A DNA stretch of 64,000 nucleotides from Lactobacillus sp. ESL0684. Its GTDB lineage: Bacteria; Bacillota; Bacilli; Lactobacillales; Lactobacillaceae. Numbering within the stretch: position 1 is the stretch's first letter; the number at the start of each line of letters is the position of its first letter. Both the position numbers and the translations under genes were made by a program. The notes below the pieces were generated by a model. That model did not search any database and was not told where the DNA came from. It worked only from the letters and a program-made list of their open reading frames with translations. The stretch covers positions 670,001 through 734,000 of the forward strand of contig NZ_CP113941.1 of NCBI RefSeq assembly GCF_029392675.1, written 5' to 3'. This document shows positions 38,801-47,204 of this stretch, piece after piece.

Positions 38801-41800
38801 GCGATTACTACCAATCAGGCAAAGCTTGACCAATATGCTCAAGGCGAAATTAATAGTATTTCAGAAGATAATCCAGATAAACGACAAATTATCGATGCCA
38901 TTAACGAAGCTTTAGAGACAGCTAAAAACAATTTAACTGCGCTTGGTGATAATCCTGAAACAACTACTACAGATGTGGTTAATGCTGAAAAGCAAGGTGA
39001 GCAAGCAATTGCTACAGCGGAGGCAAATGCTAATCAGACTGTGCTTAACAAATTAAGACAGCAATCTAAAGATCAATTTGATCGTGAATTTCAACAGGCT
39101 ATTGATGATCTAAATGCTGCTTATGCCGCTCTTACAGTGGATGAGCAACACCAACTCAGTAGTGACTATACAAGCACCCTAGACTACATGGATTCCGTCA
39201 AGTCAAAGATACATACTGAGTTCGATCAAGCTGATACGTATAACAAAATTATGTCTGCTCTTAGTGATGGAGAGGAATTAATTAATTCGGGGACTTTTGA
39301 TTTTTATATTAATTCAGCTAGAGTGCAGGCAAAAACGGCAATCCAAACAGCAGCTGATGAAGATAATGATATTCTTGGTAAGGATGATAAAAAGACTATC
39401 AAGCAACTTGTTGATGAAGCCCAAAATCAACTCGACCAAACGAATGATATTACTACTATCAACCAAATCCGTGATGATACGGTAAAGGCTATTAATCAAG
39501 TAAAAAATGATGCTAACAATAATAATTTGAAGCAAGCCAGGGCAGCAGCCATCAAAGAACTTGATCAGCTGGTAAAAGGCGATGGAGCTAACAACAAAGG
39601 TGTTCTTGCAGATATTGATGCTTTAGCTTATATAGCAAGTAATGATAAAGAAGATGCTAAAGCTGCCATTAATGGCTTCTATGAAAGTGGTATCTATCGA
39701 ATTAATACTAGTTCTACAGTAAGCTATATTAGCGCCGTTGTTGATTATAGTGAAAATGAGATTAATAGTATATATAGACAAATAACCTTGGCAAATAGTA
39801 AGATTATAGCTAATAATAAATTAGATGAACAAGCAAGTGATGCTATCGGTATAGTGATGCAAATCGCTGATGAAGAACTGTCAACAGCTGATAAATATAC
39901 AGTTGTAACTAACATTGGTAAGGCCCGAGATAAAGCTAAGACAGTTGTTAATAGCTCTCCATCTGAACGTCGTCTTAAAGTTAATCTGAAAAAAGGTCAA
40001 GATGAAATTCAGGCTTTGGTTGATGGTGCTAAAAATAGTGAATTACGTAACGCACAGGCAGCGGCTATTAATAAAATAAATAAAAAAGCTGAAACCATTA
40101 AAAATCGGATTAAGACAGGTTTGACAACAAGTACTTTGACGCAGCCACAATATGATGAAATGTACCAATTGATCGGTCAGGCTGTTGATACAGCAACCAG
40201 TTCAATTAACTTGGCTGATGATGTAACTAAAGTAAATTCAGCCGAAGTTGCTGGTGAATCTGCTTTAGGTGAAATTAGCAATCAAATAGATGTTGAAATA
40301 GCATATACTACAGCTCTTAATGCAATTCAGGCAGCTGCGGATGACTCTAATAATAAAATTAATCAAATTAGTGCTGATCATAGCATCATGGATGAGGCGG
40401 TTGCCCAGCACCTGCGAGATGAAGTTGAAAGCGAGCGCAAAAAGGCCAATAGTGCAATTAATACCGCTAAAACAAAGGGCGTGAGTGCGATTAATGTCGC
40501 TAAAGCTGATGGCATTGCTGCAATTAATGGGGTAATGGAGAATGTGAAAACTAAAACTGCTGCAATCGATAGTCTGCAAGCAGAGGCTGCTAAAATTAAT
40601 GATGATTTAACTAATCTGGTAGCTAATACGGCTGATTCAACTAAGCCATTATTAAATAGCAGTCAAGTTTCAACAGCACGTAAGGCAATTGATCAAGCTT
40701 TAAAGGATGGGATTTCCAAGATTTATGCAGCTCATGGTGCTAGTACAATTCAAGCTGCACAAAATGCAGGAATTGTCCTAATTGATGGTTCAATTTTGCC
40801 AAGTAAACTTATAATTGAGCAGAACAAGCAAATTGCTGCAATTAACGCTTATGCGGCTGGCGAGCACGGAACTGGTGCCTTGGCAAACTTGGATAATTTA
40901 ACAGCAGCTGAAAAAGCTGATTTAGCACAGCAAATTCAAGCAGCGGCACAAAAAGCGATTGATAAGATTAATGCGATAACTTTACCTGAACATCCCACAC
41001 AGGCTGATTTTAATACTGCCAAAATAGCAGTTCAAAATGCTGAAAAGGGAATTCCTGTTGCAACGGAAGCTGCTAATTTTGGTGAAGCTGGGATTGATAA
41101 GATAGTTGCTACCAGTAATTTGGACCAGCAAAAGCGTGATTATATTGGCAAGCTTAATGCTGCAGTTACTAAGCTTAAGTCCGTTATCGATTCGACTGAT
41201 TGGCTGTCTGATACAGAAAAAACGAGTTATTATAACAAAATTAATCTGGCAGCTGATCAGGCTATAGATAATATTACTAATGCCAAAACTGATGCTGAAA
41301 GTGAGCAAGCATATAGCGATGGAACAATTTGCTTTAATAATATTGTTTTTGAGGCTACTAATAATTCCTATCGTAATGGTGAAATCAATAATTTGAATGC
41401 ATTTAAGCAAAAGGCCTTTGCTATCATTGATCGTTCGCAGTTGACGGCTGAACAAAAGGCAGCTGCTAAGGATAAGATTAATGCAGTCTTTACTGCTGCC
41501 TCAGCTGATATGCAGGTACCATTTGTTGACGAAAATAATCAACCAGTTGATGCAAAAGAGTATCAAAAGCAAGTTCACGGTTTTGAACAAGCTGGGGAAG
41601 CCGCAATTAGTCAGGTATTAGCTAAAGATAACGCTGCAAATTATCCATGGCTTACAAACGAAATCGAAAATACTGCCGATTTAGAAATTAATTATCAGCA
41701 TTTAACAACTGATCAGAAGCAAAACTACCCTGATTTAGTTACTACGATTGAAACTAGTTTAACTGATTTGGCTAATGCTAAAGATATTGCACAAGCAATA

Positions 41801-44800
41801 ACCGCTTATGATCAAGGCTTAACAGCACTTAATAAGCTAAAAGCTAAGGAGCAAATTAAACAGGCAGCTGATCAGGCTAAAGACCAAATTAGCCAAAATA
41901 ACAATCTAAGTCTTGCTAATCAGCAACTTTCACAGAATAAAGTTGATAATGCAGTTAAAGCGGCTAATAATTCACTTGATCAAATATTGCCAAATGATAA
42001 TGATATAATTGGCAATCAGGAACGATTAAATGAAGTTATTACTACAGCTCAAAGCAATATTAATGCAGTTTTAACTCAAGCTGGCTTGGATGATGCCAAT
42101 GAACTGATTTCTGCGGGTAAAGAAGCTTACGCTGCACTTGCAGCGGCGTATAATTCTGCACAAATAAAATTGGGTAAGGATATTGATCAAAGTAAGTTAG
42201 ATACAACACTTCTTAATGTGGTAAATCAAATGTCTGGTTTGCAAACTGCTGGAGCGATACGAAACTATATCTTAACTGCTATTAAGGAAATTGATCAAGC
42301 TGCACTTGACGCAGCGGCTGATGCAGCCAATTTGCAAATTAATAGCTTAAAGCATGAAAATGGTCAAGATTTAACCACAAATGAAAAACAAGCTATCAAG
42401 AACCTAGTTGCTAAAGATTTAAAGGAAGGCAAAGCTAGAATTGATAATGCTGCAACTGCAGATGATGCTGAAACGCTTCGTGATGCTGCTATTGAGCAAA
42501 TTTTAAAAGATTATACTGATTCTGCTACTATTAATGAAGCGATAGCAAATGATCCAACAGTTATCCTTGACCAAGAAAAAGCTAAGGCTAAGGCAAATCT
42601 GGAAGTAATTTATCAGGCTGCTAAAGCAAAATTACAACTTGACTTTGGCAAAGACGTTGCATTAACTAGTCTTAACACGCAATATGCTGCAGCTACTGCT
42701 GGAATTATCGCTAAAGGTGAAACTGCTAACAGTATTGTTGCAGAAATTGCAGCTTTACAACTTACTGGAGAACGACTAATTGCTCAAGGTGCTGTGGCAG
42801 ATGCCCAAGTAGCTGCTGATCAATTGATTGAAGCTGGGAATTATACCACCATTGAACAACAAGCATTAAAGAACCAAGTTGCTGCATTAGCAAACGTTGA
42901 TTTCAATAAATTAACTGATTCAACGGCAATTACTACTAAACGTGATGCTACGATTGATCAGATTAGCAAAATAAGTAAAGATTCTGCTACTGCTAATAAT
43001 ATTTTGACTAATGATTTGGCAGTTCAAAAGGCTAAGACACTTAATGATTTAGAAATTGCTTATGTAACGGCTCAAGGACAGCTGCAAGCTTATTTAGGAT
43101 TTAATGTTCCTATTACTAATTTAAACCAGCAATATGACAAGGCCAAAGAAAATTTGAATAATGTTGACCAAGTTAGTGAACTGCATGAAGCTGAGCTTGC
43201 TGGAGAACGACTGATTGCGCAAGGTTCGATTACAGATGCAAAAATAGCTGCCAATGCAAAAATAGCTGCTAATAAGACATATTCTGAGGTACAAAAAGCG
43301 GCCTTAACAGCGGCAGTTCAGCAAGAGTATGATAAAGCTGACTTTTCAACTGGAAAATACTCTTCCTCAATTGAAAGAATGCGTGATAAGGTAATAGCCA
43401 ATATTAGTAGCATTTGTTCTGATAAAACTACTATTAATAACATTTTTGCTAATGATTCGGCGGTGCAGCAGGAAAAATTGGAACAGGCTAAAACAGTGGC
43501 TAACTCTGCTATTGACCAAGCAGTTACTACTGCCAATCAGGTTATTGATAACAATAAAAATTATACTGAAGCAGAAAAACAAGCGCTTAAAGATAAGGTT
43601 AAGCAAGCTGCTAATAATGGTAAGGATGAAATTGCTAAGCAGACGACTATTAAAGACACTGAAACTGTTCGAGATAAGACAATTACTCAAATCCAAAATG
43701 ATAGTAATGTTCAAGCTACAATCAATGCAATTTTTGATCAAGACCTTGGTGTTCAGCAGGAACGTCTTGACCAACAGATCAAGACTATTTATGACCAAGC
43801 AGTTGCTAAACTACAGGCTGAATTTGATGAATCTAGTACCCAATATGTTGATCAAGCCTATAACAAACATAAAATGGCGCAAGGCAATACTGTTGCTGAA
43901 CTTAAAGCTGATGCACTTAAAGCTGAGCGCGAAATTGCACAAGGTGCGATTGCGGATGCGGTAACTAATGCCGAGCAGCTAATTGGTCAATTGCAACATG
44001 AAACAGGTAGTTCATATACTGCAGCTGAACAAGCAGCATTGGTGGCTAAGGTTAAGCAAGATGCTGACATTAATTTTGCAAGCATGACCACTTCTGCAGC
44101 AATTACTACAGCTCGTGATGCAGCAATTAAGCAAATTCGCAAAGATTGTACGGATGTTAACACGATTAATGTAGCGTTGGGCACAAGTAATGATGTTCAA
44201 CTTAGTCAGGCCAAAACACAAGCAGAAAGCGATTTGCTAAATGCCTATGAAGCAGCTGTTAATAAGTTACAAGGCGAATTTGGTGATAATATTGCATTGA
44301 ATATGCTTGATGAAGCCTATACTCAAGCTAAGAAGAAGTTGGCTGATACTGCTGTAACTGATCAGGTAGCTTTAATTGCTGTAAAAGGTGAACAAGCTAT
44401 GGCTCAGGGAGCAATTGCTGATGCAGTGGTTGCGGCAAATGGAAAAATTACCAATAGCAAGCATAATGAAGCTGACAAAGAAGCATTAAAGAAGCAAGTG
44501 GCTAAGGATGCTGCAGCTGGAAAAGTTAATGTTACTACTGCCAATGACATTAAGAGTATTGGTAGGGCTCGTGATCGGGCAATCGAACAGATTAGTCGAG
44601 ATTGTTCAGATGCTGATGTAATTGATGAGATTATAAATGGCGATTTATCAGCTCAAAAGGCGAAGGCAAACAAGCAGATTAAGGATATTTATGACGCTGC
44701 AGTTGCCAAATTAAAAGCTGCCTTTGGTAATACTGTTGATATAACTAGAGTAGCTGCCGCTTATGAAAATCATAAGGAAGCCCAAGGTGAGACTGGTGAC

Positions 44801-47089
44801 GCACTTAAGGTAGATGTTTTAAAGGCTGAAAAAGAAATTGCACAAGCTGCGGTTAATGATGCTATAGCCAATGCTCAAACCAAAATTGGGTCAGGAAATT
44901 ATACTAAAGATCAACAAGCAGTATTAATGGCAAAAGTTAAGCAAGCTGCTCAAGTTAATTTTGATGGTTTAAACAGTTCTTCAGATGTGACTAGTGCACG
45001 TGATCAGGCAATTGATCAGATTAGTAAAGTTTGTTCAGACCAAACAACAATTACTGCAATTTTAAATGATGATGCAGCGGTTAAACTGGAACAGTCTAAG
45101 ACCAAAGCTAAAGATCATCTTGCAATTATTTATCAACAGGCGATTGATAAACTACAAGCAGTTTTTGGTAGTAAGATTAATTTGAGTAATATTAAAGATC
45201 AGTATAGTGTTGCTAAAAATGGCATTACTGAAGCTGACAATGAGAATCAAGTTAATCAAGCTGAACTCACTGGAGAACGGGTAATTGCCCGAGGTAGTAT
45301 TAAAGATGCGATCGTAGCTGCAGATAATGAAATTAGCTCATTAACTCATGCAGATGGAACAAATTTAACTAGTATCGAAAAACAGACATTACGTGATCAA
45401 GTTAGAAATAAGGATCAGGTTGACTTTGATACATTAATTACTTCAGATGCAATTACTGAAGCTCGTAATGATATAGTTACTGAGATTGGTAAATATAGTC
45501 TCGATCAAGCAACAATTGATAATATGTTAGCTGAAAATCTTAATGTTCAAAAAGAGCAGGCAAATCAGCAAATAATTGCTGCATATCAGAGTGCACTAGA
45601 AAAATTGCACGATAAGTTTGGTGTTCAAGCAAATACTGCTAGAGTTGATGCCGCTTTCAGAAATCACAAAGAAGCAAAAGGTCAGACCAATAAAGAACTT
45701 AAAAAAGATGTTTTAAAGGCTGAGCGTGAAGTTGCCCAAGGTGTGGTTAATGACGCTTTGGCCAATGCTCAAGCAAAAATTAATGCAGGAGGTTATACCA
45801 AAGAGCAACAAGCAGTACTAATGGCGGAGGTAAATAAAGCAGCTCAAGTCGATTTTGACAAGCTTGCGACTTCTGAAGATGTGACTAATGCACGTGATAA
45901 AGCAATTGATCAGATTAGTAAAGTTTGTTCAGATCAAACAACAATTGAAGCTGTACTTGGTGAGGACTTGGCCAAGCAATTGGCGCAAGCTAAAGACCAG
46001 GCTAAAACTGAAATTGCGAACGCAGCAACTACTGCAAAAGAGCAAATTGATAATAATCAAGCATACTCAGAAGAAGAAAAGGCAGTTCTAAAGGGTCAAG
46101 TTCAAACGGCTGTAAATATTGGTAATGAGTCAATTGATCAACAGACAATGCTGTCAGGAGTGCAGACTGAAAGTCAAAAGACAATTAGCAAGATTAAGCA
46201 AATTGTAGAAACCACACCTCGGCCAACGAACTCTGAAAATAATGGATCAGCACCTCTTAAGCCAGTTGCAAATGATGAATTGCATCAAGGCAATGATGTT
46301 ACCTTGATGCATAATGCTTATGTTTATAATGAAGATGGTATTCGTGCTAATAAGGTTGTTATTGGTGCCGGATCGATTGTAAAAACCTATGGTATTAAGC
46401 TAATTAATGGTCGTGAATACTATATTTTAACTAAGAAAGGTAGTGGAACTAAGCAATATTATCTTGATGCTGCTAATGTTAACGCTACTAACTTGAAGTT
46501 GAAGCACAATGCAAAGATTTATGATAAATATGGTAATCCGGTTAAGAATAGTGTGACTTTAAAAGCTGGCAAAACAATTGCTACTTATGGCAGCCCAGTT
46601 AAGATTCACGGTAAGCAATATTACATTATTGGCGACGGTCGCTATGTCAAGGCGGTTAACGTTAAGTCAGAGGTAGTGGATGAGAATGTTTCGCTAACAA
46701 TTCCTGCTGAGGAAAGTTCTTCAAATAAGTCGGTTCCTCATACGTTAATGCACAATACTTATCTGTATGATGAGCATGGCAAACGTGCTAATGGTATTGT
46801 ACTTAACGCTAATTCGGTAGTTGAAACCACTGTTAAAGAAATAATTGGTAGGCAAGAATATTATCGTTTAAGTAATGGCTTATATGTTGCTGCTGGTAAT
46901 ATTGATGCGGCTAGACTTAAATTGACACATAATGCTTATCTGTATAGTAAATATGGTAATCGACAAGGTAAACAAGTGCTTAATAAGCATCAAATAATTG
47001 CCACTTATGGCGATCCGATTACAATTAAACACCAGAAATATTATATTCTTGGTAATGGTAAGTATATTAAAGCAGCTAATTTTGAATAA
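32807..47089 (+). CDS. second giant YSIRK/SLAP surface protein (4760 aa)
   Basis: A paralogue of the preceding giant with the same plan: a YSIRK-type signal (FSIRKLTIGAASVLLG, residues 23-38; opening residues almost identical to the first), a Thr/Pro/Asp-rich linker (to about 185), a pectate-lyase-like beta-helix beginning VQNWDELKAALANA (about 190-625), a beta/Ig-like segment (about 680-830), about 3620 residues of helical repeats and four SLAP modules (about 4500-4760). There is no LPXTG. The repeats are more diverged than in the first giant. The last ~1100 residues follow a longer period of about 145-155 residues, and five of seven of those units carry a Cys in (I/K/D)CSDxxTI-like contexts. 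The RBS is AAGGAAGG. It has its own promoter and terminator. Likely an adhesin or wall fibre; ligand unknown. Confidence 0.9.
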   Translation: MLGKNNFAERLRKMEMQNKQERFSIRKLTIGAASVLLGFTFLGANSQSVKADTVISTRDTEKASQTKDTTSELASSRAKDKHEQATEPDLSTYQGLSLFLKETPEVPAKDETDKDTAKPANTTSAEPVSKPTPPVESTDQVPANDSHTSDQDQQVANITTTDKEPTTSTTPLPTEVAKPELVVPQATTATEVAVQNWDELKAALANANVSLIKVTKNITAPNNSASDLAVTVNGERNLTIESYDPNDPKGKYIIDFRANDPKPVASGGFTNANSHITLTYSNISLYSSTYYGVANTTNMAADLNFNNIDFHGTQLAYFYTPDIVVHFSGENQAETISVPYISPVNNDKVTGSSTHQQLLEFSSSSNNKQELWFDPDSTFEASTIGGNVIQMSGANAKLNIGENAHVTLNPAKNAVSGITANWAETTSKVYGIYLAGGTLDVGNGATLDINVGNPDFNGTLDNMQAAAISLNSTDSSIDIHHGAAINITTNGDISNNSNGNANTLFYDKGNLNVHSGGALNIIGTNMQKYAGTLVLIAGTANLNNGTFKVQLLPSQQAPADASLGAGTGALNLIDVKGGTLVVTNPQELLLDASGNTNAKTSVITSNPIKLTNVRQQTKNYQFTLPNGQKSQTTMPLHEFDIHNSANGIIVDNVVSLSQAAEDAVRQYVNDVYNAAGSPEHNYVHFVSANPKGFLDIANAAGEAGKVDIVLNADGSRTVSGQVLNFTAHKDDPTGTNTFITAQFVTEGELKEQYIVDNQLKSPYQSDKTDDQPDEFAAQVKDNGTFSFTIPADQTIKLRKGDKLKLTPNANFVSYNPTSLTLPAGDAQARPLITDLSVQTLGETQDAIAADLNAAAQAAIKRIKDAKLGLLSSQTGYISKVNNALEAAIAKPIDPNYDRTKSIYGTTSIVAANERKQTILDQFDQSAASAELDAFVQSADANANSAYKASLNKGKAAINAASGTIAINDARDNAMANVLADYQSWANNQIATSARLIESQIAQANLTDDLKARLNNAVIAANGHDSIMQATTIGDITNIKNRVTGSFSDFTTRICALSEFHNAIADLQTAFPDSSDSKFSLNLTSVISQADETIFNETETSNLQGSTDLENANPNNREDVLDIKTGIAQVKNAIADYKNKFKQDLNNQITNGDLLNLIDQAANGAGIDQAQKAAINGLKDQLQVALDIAATQTAANTDVVGQATIDKASDEETVKSEYKKAQDIITDVTSRLNAIKALQTTRDNQVAANPDEQELINQALNTAVATLITSNLTDLNQAQTAGVAQINSIAKLDAAQDAIKAAAAKFADQYPDYKDEFEKAKKQALAGLAGLTDVATINQKQKAGLFLIDQTAAKAEIEQVAAAQITQYPALKDQITAAKETALANLVAATTTADNLEQVKTAGLVTIDRIGAKQELINAEKAVETTLNEQKDLLTPDLFASLMAQAQGILTNSAHTAYGDKLSAATNQEELDNNLQAGLTELDRVKSAGILAGQKQTVLNDLNNAEQDIEKNLNALTGLTATEKANYLAQLQAIVQVEDSNSAAYKIKQAATQEALNAEYDSGIRGLNKIFSAATLTSQKANATAAIKQYASETKQKIADLDNLTADQITDYQAQVDSYYNSGIVQINAASNSDKVSVAQSTATDYMDKVLNSAGVKDQATLQTGKDTAIGRLQAIVEGAINKIKAISDEQLSNSDKQTYIDKINTDFNTAKDRINSSASQTAIDNAEQEGKTAINSDLAASQIAADRASALAELATHKDTALAAINQLFTDGKISADDKKMYLANINDYYDTGVSNVNKANNSVDIAQQQNSATSAIDSVVSDLTGSVNEELRTAKEAALKALNEIARDASKAINRDEYLSLTEKEHFDDDLLSNALQTAKTNIQNSQTVQDVKNNQLAGGNKLTSIKTAANLQSAKNAALKELLAEETNITNAIDALTSISTDVKATLKQKVSTAYHDAVDKVKASDLTTVAQVNLEKETGISAMDNVLTAAQTVSEAITTNQAKLDQYAQGEINSISEDNPDKRQIIDAINEALETAKNNLTALGDNPETTTTDVVNAEKQGEQAIATAEANANQTVLNKLRQQSKDQFDREFQQAIDDLNAAYAALTVDEQHQLSSDYTSTLDYMDSVKSKIHTEFDQADTYNKIMSALSDGEELINSGTFDFYINSARVQAKTAIQTAADEDNDILGKDDKKTIKQLVDEAQNQLDQTNDITTINQIRDDTVKAINQVKNDANNNNLKQARAAAIKELDQLVKGDGANNKGVLADIDALAYIASNDKEDAKAAINGFYESGIYRINTSSTVSYISAVVDYSENEINSIYRQITLANSKIIANNKLDEQASDAIGIVMQIADEELSTADKYTVVTNIGKARDKAKTVVNSSPSERRLKVNLKKGQDEIQALVDGAKNSELRNAQAAAINKINKKAETIKNRIKTGLTTSTLTQPQYDEMYQLIGQAVDTATSSINLADDVTKVNSAEVAGESALGEISNQIDVEIAYTTALNAIQAAADDSNNKINQISADHSIMDEAVAQHLRDEVESERKKANSAINTAKTKGVSAINVAKADGIAAINGVMENVKTKTAAIDSLQAEAAKINDDLTNLVANTADSTKPLLNSSQVSTARKAIDQALKDGISKIYAAHGASTIQAAQNAGIVLIDGSILPSKLIIEQNKQIAAINAYAAGEHGTGALANLDNLTAAEKADLAQQIQAAAQKAIDKINAITLPEHPTQADFNTAKIAVQNAEKGIPVATEAANFGEAGIDKIVATSNLDQQKRDYIGKLNAAVTKLKSVIDSTDWLSDTEKTSYYNKINLAADQAIDNITNAKTDAESEQAYSDGTICFNNIVFEATNNSYRNGEINNLNAFKQKAFAIIDRSQLTAEQKAAAKDKINAVFTAASADMQVPFVDENNQPVDAKEYQKQVHGFEQAGEAAISQVLAKDNAANYPWLTNEIENTADLEINYQHLTTDQKQNYPDLVTTIETSLTDLANAKDIAQAITAYDQGLTALNKLKAKEQIKQAADQAKDQISQNNNLSLANQQLSQNKVDNAVKAANNSLDQILPNDNDIIGNQERLNEVITTAQSNINAVLTQAGLDDANELISAGKEAYAALAAAYNSAQIKLGKDIDQSKLDTTLLNVVNQMSGLQTAGAIRNYILTAIKEIDQAALDAAADAANLQINSLKHENGQDLTTNEKQAIKNLVAKDLKEGKARIDNAATADDAETLRDAAIEQILKDYTDSATINEAIANDPTVILDQEKAKAKANLEVIYQAAKAKLQLDFGKDVALTSLNTQYAAATAGIIAKGETANSIVAEIAALQLTGERLIAQGAVADAQVAADQLIEAGNYTTIEQQALKNQVAALANVDFNKLTDSTAITTKRDATIDQISKISKDSATANNILTNDLAVQKAKTLNDLEIAYVTAQGQLQAYLGFNVPITNLNQQYDKAKENLNNVDQVSELHEAELAGERLIAQGSITDAKIAANAKIAANKTYSEVQKAALTAAVQQEYDKADFSTGKYSSSIERMRDKVIANISSICSDKTTINNIFANDSAVQQEKLEQAKTVANSAIDQAVTTANQVIDNNKNYTEAEKQALKDKVKQAANNGKDEIAKQTTIKDTETVRDKTITQIQNDSNVQATINAIFDQDLGVQQERLDQQIKTIYDQAVAKLQAEFDESSTQYVDQAYNKHKMAQGNTVAELKADALKAEREIAQGAIADAVTNAEQLIGQLQHETGSSYTAAEQAALVAKVKQDADINFASMTTSAAITTARDAAIKQIRKDCTDVNTINVALGTSNDVQLSQAKTQAESDLLNAYEAAVNKLQGEFGDNIALNMLDEAYTQAKKKLADTAVTDQVALIAVKGEQAMAQGAIADAVVAANGKITNSKHNEADKEALKKQVAKDAAAGKVNVTTANDIKSIGRARDRAIEQISRDCSDADVIDEIINGDLSAQKAKANKQIKDIYDAAVAKLKAAFGNTVDITRVAAAYENHKEAQGETGDALKVDVLKAEKEIAQAAVNDAIANAQTKIGSGNYTKDQQAVLMAKVKQAAQVNFDGLNSSSDVTSARDQAIDQISKVCSDQTTITAILNDDAAVKLEQSKTKAKDHLAIIYQQAIDKLQAVFGSKINLSNIKDQYSVAKNGITEADNENQVNQAELTGERVIARGSIKDAIVAADNEISSLTHADGTNLTSIEKQTLRDQVRNKDQVDFDTLITSDAITEARNDIVTEIGKYSLDQATIDNMLAENLNVQKEQANQQIIAAYQSALEKLHDKFGVQANTARVDAAFRNHKEAKGQTNKELKKDVLKAEREVAQGVVNDALANAQAKINAGGYTKEQQAVLMAEVNKAAQVDFDKLATSEDVTNARDKAIDQISKVCSDQTTIEAVLGEDLAKQLAQAKDQAKTEIANAATTAKEQIDNNQAYSEEEKAVLKGQVQTAVNIGNESIDQQTMLSGVQTESQKTISKIKQIVETTPRPTNSENNGSAPLKPVANDELHQGNDVTLMHNAYVYNEDGIRANKVVIGAGSIVKTYGIKLINGREYYILTKKGSGTKQYYLDAANVNATNLKLKHNAKIYDKYGNPVKNSVTLKAGKTIATYGSPVKIHGKQYYIIGDGRYVKAVNVKSEVVDENVSLTIPAEESSSNKSVPHTLMHNTYLYDEHGKRANGIVLNANSVVETTVKEIIGRQEYYRLSNGLYVAAGNIDAARLKLTHNAYLYSKYGNRQGKQVLNKHQIIATYGDPITIKHQKYYILGNGKYIKAANFE
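35330..46200 (+). repeat. coding array of helical repeats in second giant protein
   Basis: Diverged helical modules of about 70 codons to about 42100, then a longer module of about 430-470 nt. The longer module is marked by an INxIxxxDxxVQ-like segment at about 43432, 43720, 44163, 44618, 45048, 45517 and 45943, followed by an AYxxAxxKLQxxFG segment in most copies. Confidence 0.75.
46302..47086 (+). repeat. SLAP module array of second giant protein
   Basis: Four SLAP modules in A-B-A'-B' order (MHNAYVYNEDG, KHNAKIYDKYG, MHNTYLYDEHG, THNAYLYSKYG), matching the order in the first giant. Confidence 0.85.
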
Positions 47090-47112
47090 TTAGTCTGAGC
47101 TTCTATTCAAAC

Positions 47113-47147
47113 ACGTCCCTAGGTAAAAATATCTTGGGACGTTTTTT
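47113..47147 (+). terminator. terminator of second giant gene
   Basis: The stem ACGTCCC (47113-47119) / GGGACGT (47136-47142) is followed by a T-run, 23 nt past the stop. Confidence 0.8.
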
Positions 47148-47174
47148 GGGTTAAGCAATTTTTTCGGCTATAAT
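47146..47174 (+). promoter_or_regulatory. promoter of the DUF2325 gene
   Basis: A perfect TATAAT (47169-47174) with a weak TTGGGT 17 bp upstream. Confidence 0.4.
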
Positions 47175-47204
47175 GGTTATATTATGTAATTAAGGATGAA
47201 GAAA

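Noticed and set aside
40982-41455. 157-codon minus-strand ORF in the second giant
   Set aside because: Antisense shadow of repeat codons, without RBS or recognisable protein character.
43446-43964. 172-codon plus-strand ORF in another frame of the second giant
   Set aside because: A Leu/Lys-rich frame-shifted reading of the repeats; similar shadows occur in other units.
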